Assembly: GCF_000372725.1 (NCBI RefSeq) | Contig: NW_005198966.1 | Span: 254,247 to 318,246 of the forward strand | DNA from: Emiliania huxleyi CCMP1516 | Lineage: Eukaryota; Haptophyta; Isochrysidales; Noelaerhabdaceae | Direction of reading: 5' to 3' | Length of the DNA stretch: 64,000 bases | In this document: piece after piece, positions 19,990 through 30,205 of the stretch | Position numbering within the stretch: position 1 is the stretch's first letter | Layout: each line of letters opens with the position of its first letter | The notes under the pieces: generated by a model | The model's input: the letters and a program-made list of their open reading frames with translations, nothing else | The model's database searches: none | Told to the model about the DNA's origin: nothing | Translations under genes and position numbers: made by a program

Positions 19990-20350
19990 TTCCGGGCGGT
20001 TGTGCGGGGAGCGAACCTTAACGACCGCCCAGAAGCTTTCTGAGCGAACCAATCGGGCCGGGATCATCAGCATATGTCCCCTCCACAACATCGTGGGCGT
20101 TTGAGCGGTATTTGAGGAGCACCGCGACTCTGAAGTTCGGCCGGGTGGTCTGCAGACCCCCCCCCCCCGGAGCAGCAGAGGCTCCGTGGGGTCAAAAAGT
20201 CGACGCTGGGAGTCGCACTCGTCAAGCCATCGCAGCACCACGCGGTTCGCACGTACCGCCCACATCCCCTCCACCGCTGAGAAGGCGCAGATCGACCGCC
20301 GGGCCGCGTAGTTGTCGTTAAGGAGCTGTTTTTGGAGCCGTACGAAGTGG
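19990..20350 (-). repeat. dispersed repeat with conserved reading frame (copy 1, inverted relative to 41805-42190)
   Basis: The minus strand matches 41.8-42.2 kb at roughly 90%. Both copies keep the same frame (VWDHFVRLQK..LLND.YAAR, AVEGMWAVRA.RVVLR) followed by a poly-G run and a shared tail with GCTCAGAAAGCTTCTGGGCG. The frame may be a relic of a transposon protein; the VWDHF word faintly recalls BED/hAT transposases. Unproven. Confidence 0.6.
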
Positions 20351-20610
20351 TCCCAGACCGCAGACGGGCGAACATGCGGTTTTCCAGGCCCTCACGCCCC
20401 CCCGGCATGTCCACCGGCAAGGAGGCTTCCGTGCCGAGTGACGCGGCGGCCACGGACAGACTCAACGGCAGCGTCGGCGCCGCTGCCAAGCGGCCGCGCG
20501 ACAGCGACTACCCTCCAGACCCATCGCTTAGTTAGATCCATTCTTAATGCTAGCGCCGCAGCGCGCGAGAAATCGTAGGCAGATGCAGACATACACTCTC
20601 TACTCTGTGA
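20351..20610. other. intergenic
   Basis: A short plus-strand frame (20332-20535) is open, but it overlaps the repeat and lacks recognisable motifs. No supported feature. Confidence 0.4.
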
Positions 20611-22161
20611 TTATGCCGAGAGCACCGTTTGTCGGGCTGGAGTCGATGGCGACCGGGGAGTGCAGTCGAACACGAATTTTCCCCACAGCCACCGATGCAT
20701 CCCTTCGATTGCGCAGTATATTTCGAACTGCCGGAAAAGAAAAGCGGCGATTGGACTCAGCAGCAAATACTGCACCCGGGGCTTGTACAGACTCACCTGG
20801 GTCGCGGCAATATAGCGAATTGTCCACACTAGGTATGGCAAGATGATCGAAGCGAACATCATGAGGATCGGGAAAAGAGGCGCACGTTGGAACCTCTCGA
20901 ACCGAGGTGACCCAGTCTCGGGGCTTCCAAGCCAAAAGCCGTAGTAAAGTAAAATCGGCGAGGTCGTCAACTTCAGTGTCCGGCGGGGCCAGCTTTCGAA
21001 GGGCATTTTCATCTTGATGTTCATCGGTAAAAGGCCGAAGAAGACCTCCACCCGAGGAACGTAGTACGAACGAGCCATCCAAGTCGAACTCACCATTCGC
21101 TCGAAGTCGGCATTAACCCAACGCTTCCGCTGCCGCAGCAAATCGGTCATATTGCCTGGGCAACGTTCTTGGAAAATCATATTCGGTGCAAGCGATCCTC
21201 TATGTCCGTAGAGGAAATACGCCCTGAACGAGGCATCGTAGTCTTCGCCCACGGTCCTATGGTCAAATCCGACCTTCCGCAAAACAGAAACGCGCCAAAG
21301 GCCCCCTCGTCCGGAGAATGGCACGTGACCAGACTTGTAAAATATCGGTGCATCGTTGGGCATGCAGTCCGAGTCGTACATGCAGGTCACTGCGCCAAAA
21401 GGGAAAACACCTTGTACGTCGCTCTTGGGGTTGACCATCCGCCCCTGCCAAAAGTCGAAAGTTGTTGACGAGGATAAGTGGCTAGCATAAATCAACGTTT
21501 GCGTCGAGAACAAGGTATCCGCATCGAGGAAAATAGCCCACTCCGTTCTGATTTGATCCAGCGCGAAGTTGCAATTGTCGCACTTCGTGGTGGAGCCTGT
21601 AACCTGGAAGTGTGTGAAGGTCGGCCACGTCTCTGCGAGTTGTGCCATCTCGGCAACCACATCTGGATGTTCTCGGGGAGAGTTCCAAGCCACTATCACG
21701 TGCAGGTCCGCTGGAAAATTGGTTGCGGCTTGCTTGTGGGACCTCAACACATCTATCAGAATGCTTTCCTCATTCGGCATATAACAAGGCATCACGATGG
21801 TCAGAGGTTTGCACCTGGGGAGCACGCCCTTGTCGGTCACCGCATCGTGGATGCCAGGCATAGGCTCCTCCCATGGCGGGCGATCTACCTCGACGACCTC
21901 TGCTCTGCCGCGGGCCCAAGCTCCTTCGACGAGGCCGCCGGCTTTGACTTTGCGGCCTTCCCCTCGTGCAGCCGCGCGGCGGACGCGGTGCCCGCCGCCC
22001 CTCGTCTCATTGGGCCTTTCGGCCCGAGCCACGAGATGTGTGTGTTGCGATGCTTCGCCGAAAATCGTAACGGCCAGTAACAGCGAGCAAATTATAGGCT
22101 CAGAATCTTCGGGGGATATAGTCGAATATAGGCCGAAATCCGCCGAGATAAGCCGCAACAT
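20611..22161 (-). CDS. family 2 glycosyltransferase, membrane-bound
   Basis: Intronless, 516 aa from the first in-frame start; the first ~95 aa are poorly conserved in style and the start may be further downstream. A GT-A domain starts near residue 118 (LTIVMPCYMPNEES). The DxD metal motif is FLDAD (211-215), the acceptor-site Asp is probably in GEDYD (305-309), and QRKRW (344-348) is the Q/RxxRW motif of processive GT2 enzymes (cellulose, chitin and hyaluronan synthase type). At least three hydrophobic segments follow residue 395. Likely polymerises or adds a sugar at a membrane; substrate unknown. Visibly lower GC than its neighbours and without introns, so recent acquisition or different constraint is possible. 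A 283-bp inverted copy lies at 15514-15796. Confidence 0.85.
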   Translation of the reverse strand: MLRLISADFGLYSTISPEDSEPIICSLLLAVTIFGEASQHTHLVARAERPNETRGGGHRVRRAAARGEGRKVKAGGLVEGAWARGRAEVVEVDRPPWEEPMPGIHDAVTDKGVLPRCKPLTIVMPCYMPNEESILIDVLRSHKQAATNFPADLHVIVAWNSPREHPDVVAEMAQLAETWPTFTHFQVTGSTTKCDNCNFALDQIRTEWAIFLDADTLFSTQTLIYASHLSSSTTFDFWQGRMVNPKSDVQGVFPFGAVTCMYDSDCMPNDAPIFYKSGHVPFSGRGGLWRVSVLRKVGFDHRTVGEDYDASFRAYFLYGHRGSLAPNMIFQERCPGNMTDLLRQRKRWVNADFERMVSSTWMARSYYVPRVEVFFGLLPMNIKMKMPFESWPRRTLKLTTSPILLYYGFWLGSPETGSPRFERFQRAPLFPILMMFASIILPYLVWTIRYIAATQVSLYKPRVQYLLLSPIAAFLFRQFEIYCAIEGMHRWLWGKFVFDCTPRSPSTPARQTVLSA

Positions 22162-22479
22162 GCGTTAAGAGGAAATCTTAAAATGGCTGAGCGGACCGGT
22201 GCGCGGTGGCCTGCGGCTGCGCGGCAGCCCGGCACGCGGCAGCTCTCGATCGACGTACGAGGTACGACGTCGACGGCCCAGTCCGTGGGCAGGCGCGTCG
22301 GGCGGCGCCGTCGGTGCACGTTCGAGACGCGGGCTGTACCGTGGCGAAGCGGTCGATCCACAAAAGAAGAAATCGAGCTGCCTGGATTTGAAAACTAGAC
22401 GAAAAAGGATTTTGGGTACCGACTAGTGCGTACGGCATTTCTCGAGTCGTCATTTGGGGGGCAGTGTCTGACGCCTCAG
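22162..22479. other. intergenic between GT2 and SET genes
   Basis: Short frames on both strands without motifs. Nothing supported. Confidence 0.4.
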
Positions 22480-23166
22480 TCAGGCGCCGCCGCCATAGCC
22501 GCTGCGGTCGTAGTCCTGCCCGTAGTCGAGGTACAGCTCCTCGCCGCGGCGTACGTCCCTCTCCGCCGAGAAGACGACGTCCGCCCCCTCGACTGCGACG
22601 CCGACGTTCACGTCCCCGCCCGGGCCCGGCTCGTTGAGGAGGGCGAGCGTGGTTGGCGTGCACCTGGGCACAGCATGAACGCCTGTGACGGCGACGCCGA
22701 CCGCGCCTCGTTGTCGAAGCTCGCACCAGTTCGCCATCGCGCCGGTCCGCAGGCTCTCTGGCATGCCTTCGATCAGAGGCACTCCGGGTGCCTGCCACCG
22801 CACAGACAGGGCATCCATGCTGTGCTGGGCAGAGGGGGCAGAGAGAAGTGGAGAGCCCTGGTGTGTGAGAGTGCCACGCGCCTCGTACAGCCGCCCCTCC
22901 CCGTCGGTCGGGTCGAGAGCCGCGACGTCGCCGATCCGCCAGCAATACTCGGCCACGTGCGGCCCGACGACGCGCAGCTTCGTTGCGTACTCGGCTGCCG
23001 ATCGCAAGCGGCCAGGGTACGCTCCCAGAACCGTGCCGGAGGGCAGCGCAGTCGCCGCAAAGCAGCCGCGGCCGGCGCCGGCGACGAGGCTGGGACGCAC
23101 CTCCAGCAGCCCGGGCGCGAGCCAGCCGCGAGGCCGCCGCTCGCGCAGCTGTGCGGCGAGGAGGAC
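22480..23166 (-). CDS. SET-domain protein (probable lysine methyltransferase), 5' end uncertain
   Basis: Open frame from a plausible acceptor (CGCCAG before 23166) to the stop at 22480. SET hallmarks: GRGCFAATALPSGTVLGAYPG near the start (the GxG of the SET N-terminus), LALLNEPGPGGDVNV in the place of the NHS/SAM-binding motif, and GEELYLDYGQDYD as the ELTFDYG-like motif. The NHS-equivalent is changed to NEP, so activity on histones is not assured. A 90-nt GC-AG intron at 22881-22792 is likely; it keeps the frame and joins LYE to APGVPLIEGMPE. Upstream exons (23.2-23.5 kb) are not resolved. Confidence 0.7.
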   Translation of the reverse strand, partial: VLLAAQLRERRPRGWLAPGLLEVRPSLVAGAGRGCFAATALPSGTVLGAYPGRLRSAAEYATKLRVVGPHVAEYCWRIGDVAALDPTDGEGRLYEARGTLTHQGSPLLSAPSAQHSMDALSVRWQAPGVPLIEGMPESLRTGAMANWCELRQRGAVGVAVTGVHAVPRCTPTTLALLNEPGPGGDVNVGVAVEGADVVFSAERDVRRGEELYLDYGQDYDRSGYGGGA

Positions 23167-23446
23167 CTGGCGGAGAAGCGCTGGTTGTAAACTCGTGTTG
23201 TTGTAATGACGGTTGCTGTGTGTGGGGTGGCGGCGCTACGGCTACAGCTACCACTGCCGCTGCCGCTACCGCTACCGCTCGCCGTCAGCGCGAGCGTCGG
23301 CCCGAGAGCAAACGGATCCGAGACGTAGGAGACGGACGCGGCGGAGATCCGTGCGACGCGGAGCGGCGCGCGCAGGCCTCGAGGACCGGGTCGCGGCGGT
23401 CCCGCCGGGCCCCGCGCCCTCGCCGCCCGGCCGGGGCTGGAGAGGC

Positions 23447-24602
23447 TCAGACCCGCCTGATGCCGCGCTCCTTGCACACGGCCACCAGCTCAGGCTGCTC
23501 CTTGTTGCCCACCCAGAGCTCCTGCACGCGAGGGGAGGTGCGATGAGCATTGGGCGGGGGAGGGGCGAGTGGCGAGGGGGGCGTCTCGCGCCTTCAAGCT
23601 CGGGGCGGCCCCCTCCTTGAGGGCGGCGGCCAGCGCCTTGCAACCCTCGTCGCCAATCTTGTTGCCGTTGAGCCAGAGCTCCTTGAGCCGCGGCGCTGCC
23701 CCGCTCGCGAGGACCTCCGCCAGCTGCGCCGCCTCCGCGTCGCCCCAGCCGAGGCTACCGTAGTCCAGCTGGGCCGCCTTGCCAAACTGCTCCTTGAAGG
23801 CGGCCTCGTACAGCCGCTTCACCAGCGGCTTGTCGTCCTTGCCGTTGGTGAAGCTCTTCTTCTCCAGCTCCGCCGCGAACGCAGACGGCAGCAGCGGAGG
23901 GCGCCGGCCGCCGTCCTGGGTGCAGTCGAGGATGAGGCTGTCCCAGTCGTACTCCGTGCCGTCGCGCATCTTGCCGAGGTCGAGCGAGAGGGCGCTGGCC
24001 TTAGTCAGGCTCGCCCAGCTGCTTTCTGTGGCGCACCAGCCGCGGTCAACGTACTTGGCCACGTTGGTGCCCTCGGCCTGATCCTCCGCCTTGTGGCCGT
24101 CCGGGAAGGAGGTCAGCCGCAGCACCCAAGTCTTCGGGTGAGAGTAGAGCGTGCCGAGGCAGCCCAAACCCTGCTTGAAGAGCGCGTTCTGCTCCTCGGT
24201 GCGCAGGACGCCGTTGGCGGGGTCGGGGTGCTGGTGCAGCGAGCCGAAGTCCCAAAAGACGCCGAGCCGCGGGATGTAGTCGGGATCGCTGAGCAGGGCC
24301 TTGAGCGCCCTTGCGACGCGGGCGAGGTTGGCTCCGCGCGGGTCGGGGTGGTCCTTGGTCAGCCACGGGTAGGAGAGCGCGGCGACGGGAAGGCGGTCAT
24401 ACTTGGTGGTCGCCTCGACGAGGTCGGCGAAAGAGAGGAAGGCCTCTTTGAGCAGCGCCTGACGGTGGGTGAGGACGCCGCCCGCCTCGGCGTGGCTGAT
24501 GACCCACTGCGCGTCGAGGAGGGCGACGGCGCCGCTCGCGAGGACCGGCTCGAGGTCGCCGCCGCCCTTCTTGCGCCACAGCTTCAGCTTCCTCTCGCTC
24601 AC
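23447..24602 (-). CDS. leucine-rich-repeat protein with N-terminal domain of unknown function
   Basis: Exons 24602-23592 and 23521-23447 join in phase 0 over a GC-AG intron and end KERGIRRV-stop. The N-terminal ~260 aa form an uncharacterised domain (VAALSYPWLTKDHPDPRGAN, RLGVFWDFGSLHQHP, RGWCATESSWASL). C-terminal ribonuclease-inhibitor-type LRRs (LKELWLNGNKIGDEGCKALA) are followed by a short cap (ELWVGNKEQPELVAVC). The first listed codon is GTG. The frame extends upstream (about 24735) through a Pro/Ala stretch without an ATG, so an upstream exon is likely; ATGGGCTGCTTCTCC near 24742 would give a myristoylation-type MGCFS start in another frame. Function unknown. Confidence 0.75.
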
Positions 24603-24769
24603 TCCGAGATCGGTGGCGGAGGGGAGGGCGGCGGCCGGCTGCGTCGGCGCGGCGGTGTCGGCGGGCGTCGGGGCGTCGAGTTCGACGGCGGGAGGGCCGG
24701 GCAGCTCCTCGGTCGGGGCGACGCGCTGGAGAAGCAGCCCATGTGGAAGGCGATCGACTTTGCATTCAC

Positions 24770-25017
24770 AGGTTCGTTGTGAAAGTCCCCCGCCGGCGAG
24801 TTCTCGAGGCTCTCGAATCCTTTGGCCGCGTTGGGTAGTGTGTGTGTGTGTCCCGCCTGGGATGTTGGGTGCGAGGTCGTGGAAGCTTCATCCCAAGGGG
24901 GGGAGCTGAGCCCACTCGATAACCAACTCTCAGGGGCAGTAGGCGGGCGAGATTCTGCAAAACCGAAAAGCAAGAAGGATGAATCCGCAATCTCACGCGG
25001 CAGAAGTGAGCAACTTC
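24770..25017. other. intergenic, no gene seen
   Basis: Lower-GC sequence with a short (TG)n at 24839-24850. No frame is supported. Confidence 0.4.
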
Positions 25018-25640
25018 ACAAGCCACCTGACTGTTTCATCCATACCTGCCTGTTGCCCAGTGAGCTTAATCTCATCTTGTGTACTCTCTCTTGTAACTAA
25101 CCTATTTGAACAGCTTGCCATTGTGCAGCTGGTAGCCTCGTTTTGCTGACTGGTCGCGAGATGGGTATAAGTCTGCGCACAGGACAGGCTCTTGCTTCGG
25201 CGAGGACGATCTCGTTCTCGACTTACTTGAGAGGACCTCTTAGCCTGAGGTCCTCACTGAGGACCTCTACTTCGTGTGTGTTTGATGCGCATTAAGCCGT
25301 GGTCTCGCAGAACAGAATCTGCGCTGCGGCTGAATGGTCTCACAGACAGTCAGAAAGCTCACTCCCCAGCGCTTACACAAGAACATGTAATCTTCGCTGC
25401 TTCGCTGCCTCGAAGTACGAAGAACACAGGAACTGTGAGGACCTCTTACTCGTTTTATTGTGAGGACCTCCTGTGCCAGACACAAGCGGAGCTGCCTTCT
25501 CTACTTGTGGATGGCTCTGGCAGTGCCACGCGCGCATTGAAAAGGCCGCACCGTCTCAGTGGTGGCGAATTGACGGTAGATTGAGTGAGAAGGCAAGATT
25601 CCTTGAGTGAGTAACTAAGTATCAGACTGAGAAGATGTGT
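25018..25640. repeat. direct duplication block, copy A (copy B 25940-26590)
   Basis: Shares with copy B the ordered blocks TTTGAACAGCTTGCCATTG, TGACTGGTCGCGAGATGGGT, GTCTGCGCACAGG, GAGGACCTCTTAGCC, CAGAACAGAATCTGCGCTGC and GCGGAGCTG.C.TCT. Low GC for this genome, non-coding. GTGAGGACCTC recurs several times and reappears inverted at 40.3-43.4 kb. Confidence 0.75.
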
Positions 25641-25939
25641 TCAGTGAATGTAACATTGTGGTCAATCTAGATTTGCAGGTGTAAGGTCAGTGCAGTGCAG
25701 CAAGCGAATGAGCTCGAACTCAGTGTTCTGGCACCTCGGCAACGCGCAGACTGGGGCGAGACGGGGCCGCGGGCGCCACCAGTGCCAGTGCCGTTCGCGT
25801 AGGAGCGGGCGGCGGAGGCGGGCGCTAACCACGGGCACTACATGACCAAAATTTTGCTGTACAGCCAGCCTGGTAAACAAAAAAACGGCTGAGCCGCATT
25901 GGAAGGGGAAACGGCAGAGCAACTGCAACGACGCGGATC
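25641..25939. other. spacer between duplication blocks, no gene seen
   Basis: A minus-strand frame (25662-25928) is open but lacks motifs. It includes a GC-rich patch 25745-25830. Confidence 0.4.
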
Positions 25940-26590
25940 ACACGGCTGTAACTTCACAACCCACCATTTGTTGCCTTGACTGTACACACATCAACATCAG
26001 TGGCGTAGTGAGCTCAATCTCATCAGTCATCTGCTCTGTACTCTTGTACTACCCTACCTACGATTTGAACAGCTTGCCATTGTTGCAGGAAGCCTCGTTT
26101 TGCCGACTGGTCGCGAGATGGGTGTAAGTCTGCGCACAGGCACAGGCTCTTGCTCGGGCGAGGACTATCTCGACTACTTGAGGACCTCTTAGCCAGAGGA
26201 CCTCTCTGTGAGGACCTCTTCAACGCAGATCGTGTGTGTTTGATACGCATTGCCGTGGTGCGCAGAACAGAATCTGCGCTGCGGCCGATGGGAGACAGTC
26301 AGAGAGCTCACTCCCCAGCGCTTGGGGTATTAAATGTTTAATCTTCGCTCGAAGACAACGAGGCACTGTGCATTGAGGACCTCTTAGCTCTTACTGGTTT
26401 TATTGTGAGGACCTCCAGTGGCTGTGCCAGACACAAGCGGAGCTGACGTCTCTTTCGTTTAAATGTGGATGGCTCTGGCAGGGCCACGCGCGCTTCGGAG
26501 GACTGAAGGCCGCGTCTCGTGGTCGTGCGCGATCTCTGATTCAGATTGAGAAGGCAAGATCCTGGGGCAGAACAGATGGGAACAGGGAAG
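25940..26590. repeat. direct duplication block, copy B
   Basis: Second copy of the 25018-25640 block, diverged by small indels. It is followed by 26591-26690, where I see nothing. Confidence 0.75.
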
Positions 26591-26868
26591 GAAGGTTGAG
26601 TTGTAGATTTTGATAGCAAGCTCGCTGTGCTAAGGTGCACAGCTGCCATGCCTTTCACAATACTTACATTTCTTTTTGTATGATTCTTTTACCGCAATTC
26701 TTTTTTCTTGAGAATGTGCCCGACACCGAGGCGGCGAACCACGGAACGACGCCCCCCCCTGCCATCTCTGGTGGCTCTGGCTCCGCAAAGGCGGAGCCCC
26801 CTAGGGGGCCTCGCTCGTCCCACGTATCCTTGCGGCGTAACCATCACCTCGGCTACAACGGCCACAGG

Positions 26869-27218
26869 TCTCCTCTCCTTCTTCCTCTTGGCCGTGCGGC
26901 CCCGACTCGGAGCTGCTGCCATTTGAGCTCACTGAATACGCGCGGCTCTATAAGCTCCAGGACGAGATGCACGTGGCGGCACAGGAGGAGGAGGAGGACA
27001 CAGAGAGGAGGAGGAGGAGGACGAGAGGGCGCTTAGGGAGGAGCGGACACGCGCATCCTAAGGTAGGAGAGGCACCGACGATGACGCTGCAGGAGTTTTC
27101 GGACCTCGAACAACGAGTCTTTGCGCGCGCCTCGGCGCGCGCGGCTCAGCCGGCGCCGCTTTCGAGGTTCGAGGAGCGCGGTTACCTCCACGCTTCCGCA
27201 AATTCTTTCTCACTATGA
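26869..27218 (+). CDS. hypothetical exon or gene fragment, charged helical
   Basis: Opens after a CACAG acceptor-like site and reads SELLPFELTEYARLYKLQDE, an acidic then Arg-rich run, and MTLQEFSDLEQRVFARASAR before a stop. Composition and phase periodicity look coding. No family recognised and no upstream exon found. An antisense frame (26922-26689) is an alternative for part of it. Confidence 0.35.
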
Positions 27219-27433
27219 AAAAAAAGAATTCACCCGGACAAATCTGAGTTTGGGCCATTACAAAATGGCCTGGGGCAAACCGCCTCCGCAGCCGGCGGCC
27301 GCCGTCGTGCCGAGCATGAGCTTATCCGACGTGCGCATCCCGCTTCGCGCCGCGCGCCGCTGCCCGCGCACTCCACACGCCGCCGCGGCCGCGCGCGCCC
27401 GCACGACCGCCGCTCCGCTCACGCCGCTCCCGC

Positions 27434-30205
27434 ATGTGCCTGCAGCTGCTGTCGGACGAGTGGGTGCTTCAGTGGGTGGGCGGGCTGTTCGTGCTGCAGT
27501 TTGGCTGGATGGCCCTCCTCTACGTCGTCCCGTCGCCCATGTCGTCCGATGTCGGCATGGCGGCTCACCAGCTGACGGCGGCGGTGCCGTTTGCGTACGC
27601 CGCCTACCACGGCACGCGGCTGTGGTACTTTGACGAGCAGCACGCGGCGCTGGGCGCCGACGCGCGCGGCCGCCTCTACGCCGCCTCCGAGGACGCCTTC
27701 TCCCTCGCTCGCTTCATGTTTGGGATGCAGGTCTGCTCGAGCCCCTTCCCGCGGAACCTTCCCGGAACCTTCCCTGAGCCTTCATGTTTGGGATTCAGGT
27801 CCGCCGGCCCGCTGTAGCACTCCCGGGCCTTCCCGGAACCTTCCCGGAGCCCGCCGAGACGCCCCCGAGACGCCTCCAGCTCCCCTTCCCGAGACGGCTC
27901 CCGGCGCGGTGCCTCGCTCCGGTAGGTCTTCGACCTGTTGGTCACCCTGATCGTACCGTCGCTGCGCAAGGCGCGCACCGAGGAGGACCCCCCTTCCAGA
28001 CACGGACCCTCCCTCCCCGGGGACTCGCCCCGGAGCGATCGCAGAGCGGTCGCCTCCCGCCCGCTCCGCGCCCAACACCGGATTCCTGTGGCCAGTGTGA
28101 AGCTGTGGCGGTGTGAAGCTATGAGTGCCTCGGCTGGCTCTGAGTGCGTGTGTTTCCAGCAGGCGGAGCACTTGGTCCACCACGGGATGACCCTCCACCT
28201 CATAGTACCCGAACCCATCCCCTACCCCCACGGTACCGAACCCACAGGCGGAGCACTTGGTTCACCACGGGATGACCCTCCTCACCGCGCTGTGTGGCCT
28301 CTCGGGCCCGCTCCTCCTCTCCCCGCGGCTGCTGTGAACGGCGTCTCTTCACACCTCCGGCTGTGAACAGGCACCCTCCAGGAGGAGGAGGGCGTCTCGC
28401 TGTGAACGGCGTCTCCTCACACCTGCAGCTGTGAACAGGCACCCTCCAGGAGGAGGAGGGCGTTTCGCTGTGAACGGCGTCTCTTCACACCTCCAGCTGT
28501 GAACAGGCCCGTTTCTCATGTACCAGGCGCCTCATGAGTAGTTCGGACTCAGTGCGGACTCAAAGAGCGATGGAGACAGCGCCAAAGGCCGGCCACACAC
28601 GTCCTGCCCCTCCTGCGCCAGGCCGCATTCTTCTTCGGCTTCGTCGAGGTCTCGTCGCTGCCGCTCGTGTTTGTTGACCTCTTCCGCCAGTTCCCGCGGC
28701 TGCACGAGGGGTCGCCCGCAGGCACACGAGATTGCGCGAGATTGCACGAGATTGCACGAGGGGTCGCCCGCAGGCACACGAGATTGCACGAGGGGTGGCC
28801 CGCAGGCACACTCGCTCACCCACTCGCACCGGGCCTCGCACTTGGAATGCCGTGCCAGCTCCTGTCGCGTAGACGTGGAGTCGCGAGGGACCAGCCCGGC
28901 CCTTGCCCCACCACCTCGTGTGTGTGTGTGTGTGTGGAGAAGTTTACCTGACCGCCCCTAACCCTAACCGCAACCCTGACCCCAACCCTAGCCCTAACCC
29001 TAGCTCTGACCCTAGCCCTAACCCCAAACCTAACCCTGACCCCAACCCCAACCCTAACCCTGACCGCAACCCTGACCCCAGCCCTGACCCTCGCCCGCAG
29101 GCCATTCGGTCAACGAGATGGTGCGGGTCGCCTTCGCCCTCTCGTTCCTCCTGATTCGGTGCGTCCTCCGGCCGAGAGGCAGCAGAGAGGCAGCAGAGAG
29201 GCAGCCGAGAGGCAGCAGAGAGGCAGCAGAGAGGCAGCAGAGAGGCAGCAGAGAGGCAGCAGAGAGGCAGCAGAGAGGCAGCAGAGAGGCAGCAGAGAGG
29301 CAGCAGAGAGGCAGCAGAGAGGCAGCAGAGAGGCAGCAGAGAGGCAGCAGAGAGGCAGCAGAGAGGTAGCAGAGAGGCAGCAGAGAGGCAGCAGAGAGGC
29401 AGCAGAGAGGCAGCAGAGAGGCAGCAGAGAGGCAGCAGAGAGGCAGCAGAGAGGCAGCAGAGAGGCAGCAGAGAGGCAGCAGAGAGGCAGCAGAGAGGCA
29501 GCAGGGAGGTAGCCGGGAGGTAGCCGGGAGGTAGCCGGGAGGTAGCCGGGAGGTAGCCGGGAGGTAGCAGGGAGGTAGCCGGGAGGTAGCCGGGAGGTAG
29601 CCGGGAGGTAGCAGGGAGGTCGCCGCTGGCCGAGAAGCACCGGCGGTTGCTGCAGCAAGCCGAGAGCGTGCGTGCGTGGCGTGGCACGCCTCGTGCTAGG
29701 TGCAACCTCGTGCAACCTCGTGCAATCTCGTGCAATCTCTGCTAGGTGCGTCCTCTGGCCGCTGGCGGTGCTGCAGCTGCTGCGTGACCTGTACGCGGTG
29801 TGGGCGGCGGGCGAACTGGAGGGGCAGCTGCAGATGGCTACCTTCTGCGTCACCTGCTCGGCGCTCCCCGCCCACACCGCGCTCCCCGCCACCCCGCCAC
29901 CGCCCCCACCGCCGCCTCCACCGCCGCCCCCACCGCCGCCCCACTGCCGCATTGCCGCCGCCGTGTCCGCCTCGCCCTACACGCCGCCGGCCTTTCCTCG
30001 CCGCCGCCCTCGCCGCCGCCCCTCGCCGCCGCCCCTCGCCGCTGCCAGCTCTACTGGGGGCGAGAGAGCATTGGCCGATCGTCGGCCAACCACGGCGCGC
30101 CCTTAGGTGCTAACCTTCCTGCAGCTGTACTGGGGCGGCAAGATCGTGCGCGCTCTGCTGAAGATGCTCGCAGGCGACAGCAGCGGCCGCGAGAAGGAAG
30201 CGTAG
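27434..30205 (+). CDS. TLC-domain (TMEM56/FAM57-like) multi-pass membrane protein, 8 exons
   Basis: Exons 27434-27730, 27926-27970, 28248-28305, 28507-28526, 28622-28721, 29101-29158, 29746-29848, 30107-30205 join exactly to 260 codons (259 aa). TLC proteins are ER membrane proteins linked to lipid sensing or ceramide synthesis. Seen: hydrophobic helices (WVGGLFVLQFGWMALLYVV; VFDLLVTLIVPSLRK); the conserved EHLVHHGMTLLTALCGL with the HH of the family; AAFFFGFVEVSSLPLVFVDL; SVNEMVRVAFALSFLLIR; and LQLYWGGKIVRALLKML near the end. A 20-nt micro-exon (28507-28526) encodes PFLMYQ. Donors GT (27731, 29159, 29849) and GC (27971, 28306, 28527, 28722). A longer N-terminus from the ATG at 27265 is possible. 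A TTC-rich, AATTC-containing leader precedes the gene. Confidence 0.8.
28306..28506 (+). repeat. TLC intron 3: exon copy plus tandem hairpin-element units
   Basis: The intron begins GCCCGCTCCTCCTC, like the downstream micro-exon GCCCGTTTCTCATG. Then come three hairpin elements ending CTGTGAACAG (about 28372, 28438, 28506); the last two lie in a 68-nt tandem unit that starts GCACCCTCCAGGAGGAGGAG. Confidence 0.85.
28805..28957 (+). mobile_element. diverged retroelement 3'-end module inside a TLC intron
   Basis: Matches 52157-52293 with ~20% differences: CTCACCCACTCGCACCGGGC ... CCACCACCTCGTGTGTGTG ... GGAGAAGTTTACC. Same orientation as the host gene. Its tail is not (CTTAC)n but runs straight into telomere-like repeats. 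Confidence 0.7.
28958..29096 (+). repeat. degenerate telomere-like (CCCTAA)n block in an intron
   Basis: About 20 six-nt units of CCCTAA with CCCTGA, CCCCAA, CCGCAA and CCCTAG variants, directly after GAAGTTTACCTGACCGC. It ends at the CGCAG acceptor of exon 29101. Confidence 0.85.
29165..29625 (+). repeat. GAGAGGCAGCA minisatellite, then GGGAGGTAGCC, in TLC intron 6
   Basis: About 32 copies of an 11-nt unit GAGAGGCAGCA, then about 10 copies of the variant GGGAGGTAGCC. The intron opens GTGCGTCCTCCGGCC and the next exon (29746) starts GTGCGTCCTCTGGCC. Confidence 0.9.

Noticed and set aside
22664..22706. 43-nt GC-AG intron in the SET gene
   Set aside because: Removal would shift the frame away from the LALLNEPGPGG segment; the unspliced frame is continuous.
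28958..29096. chromosome end
   Set aside because: The telomere-like units are degenerate, internal and bounded by exons of one gene on both sides.
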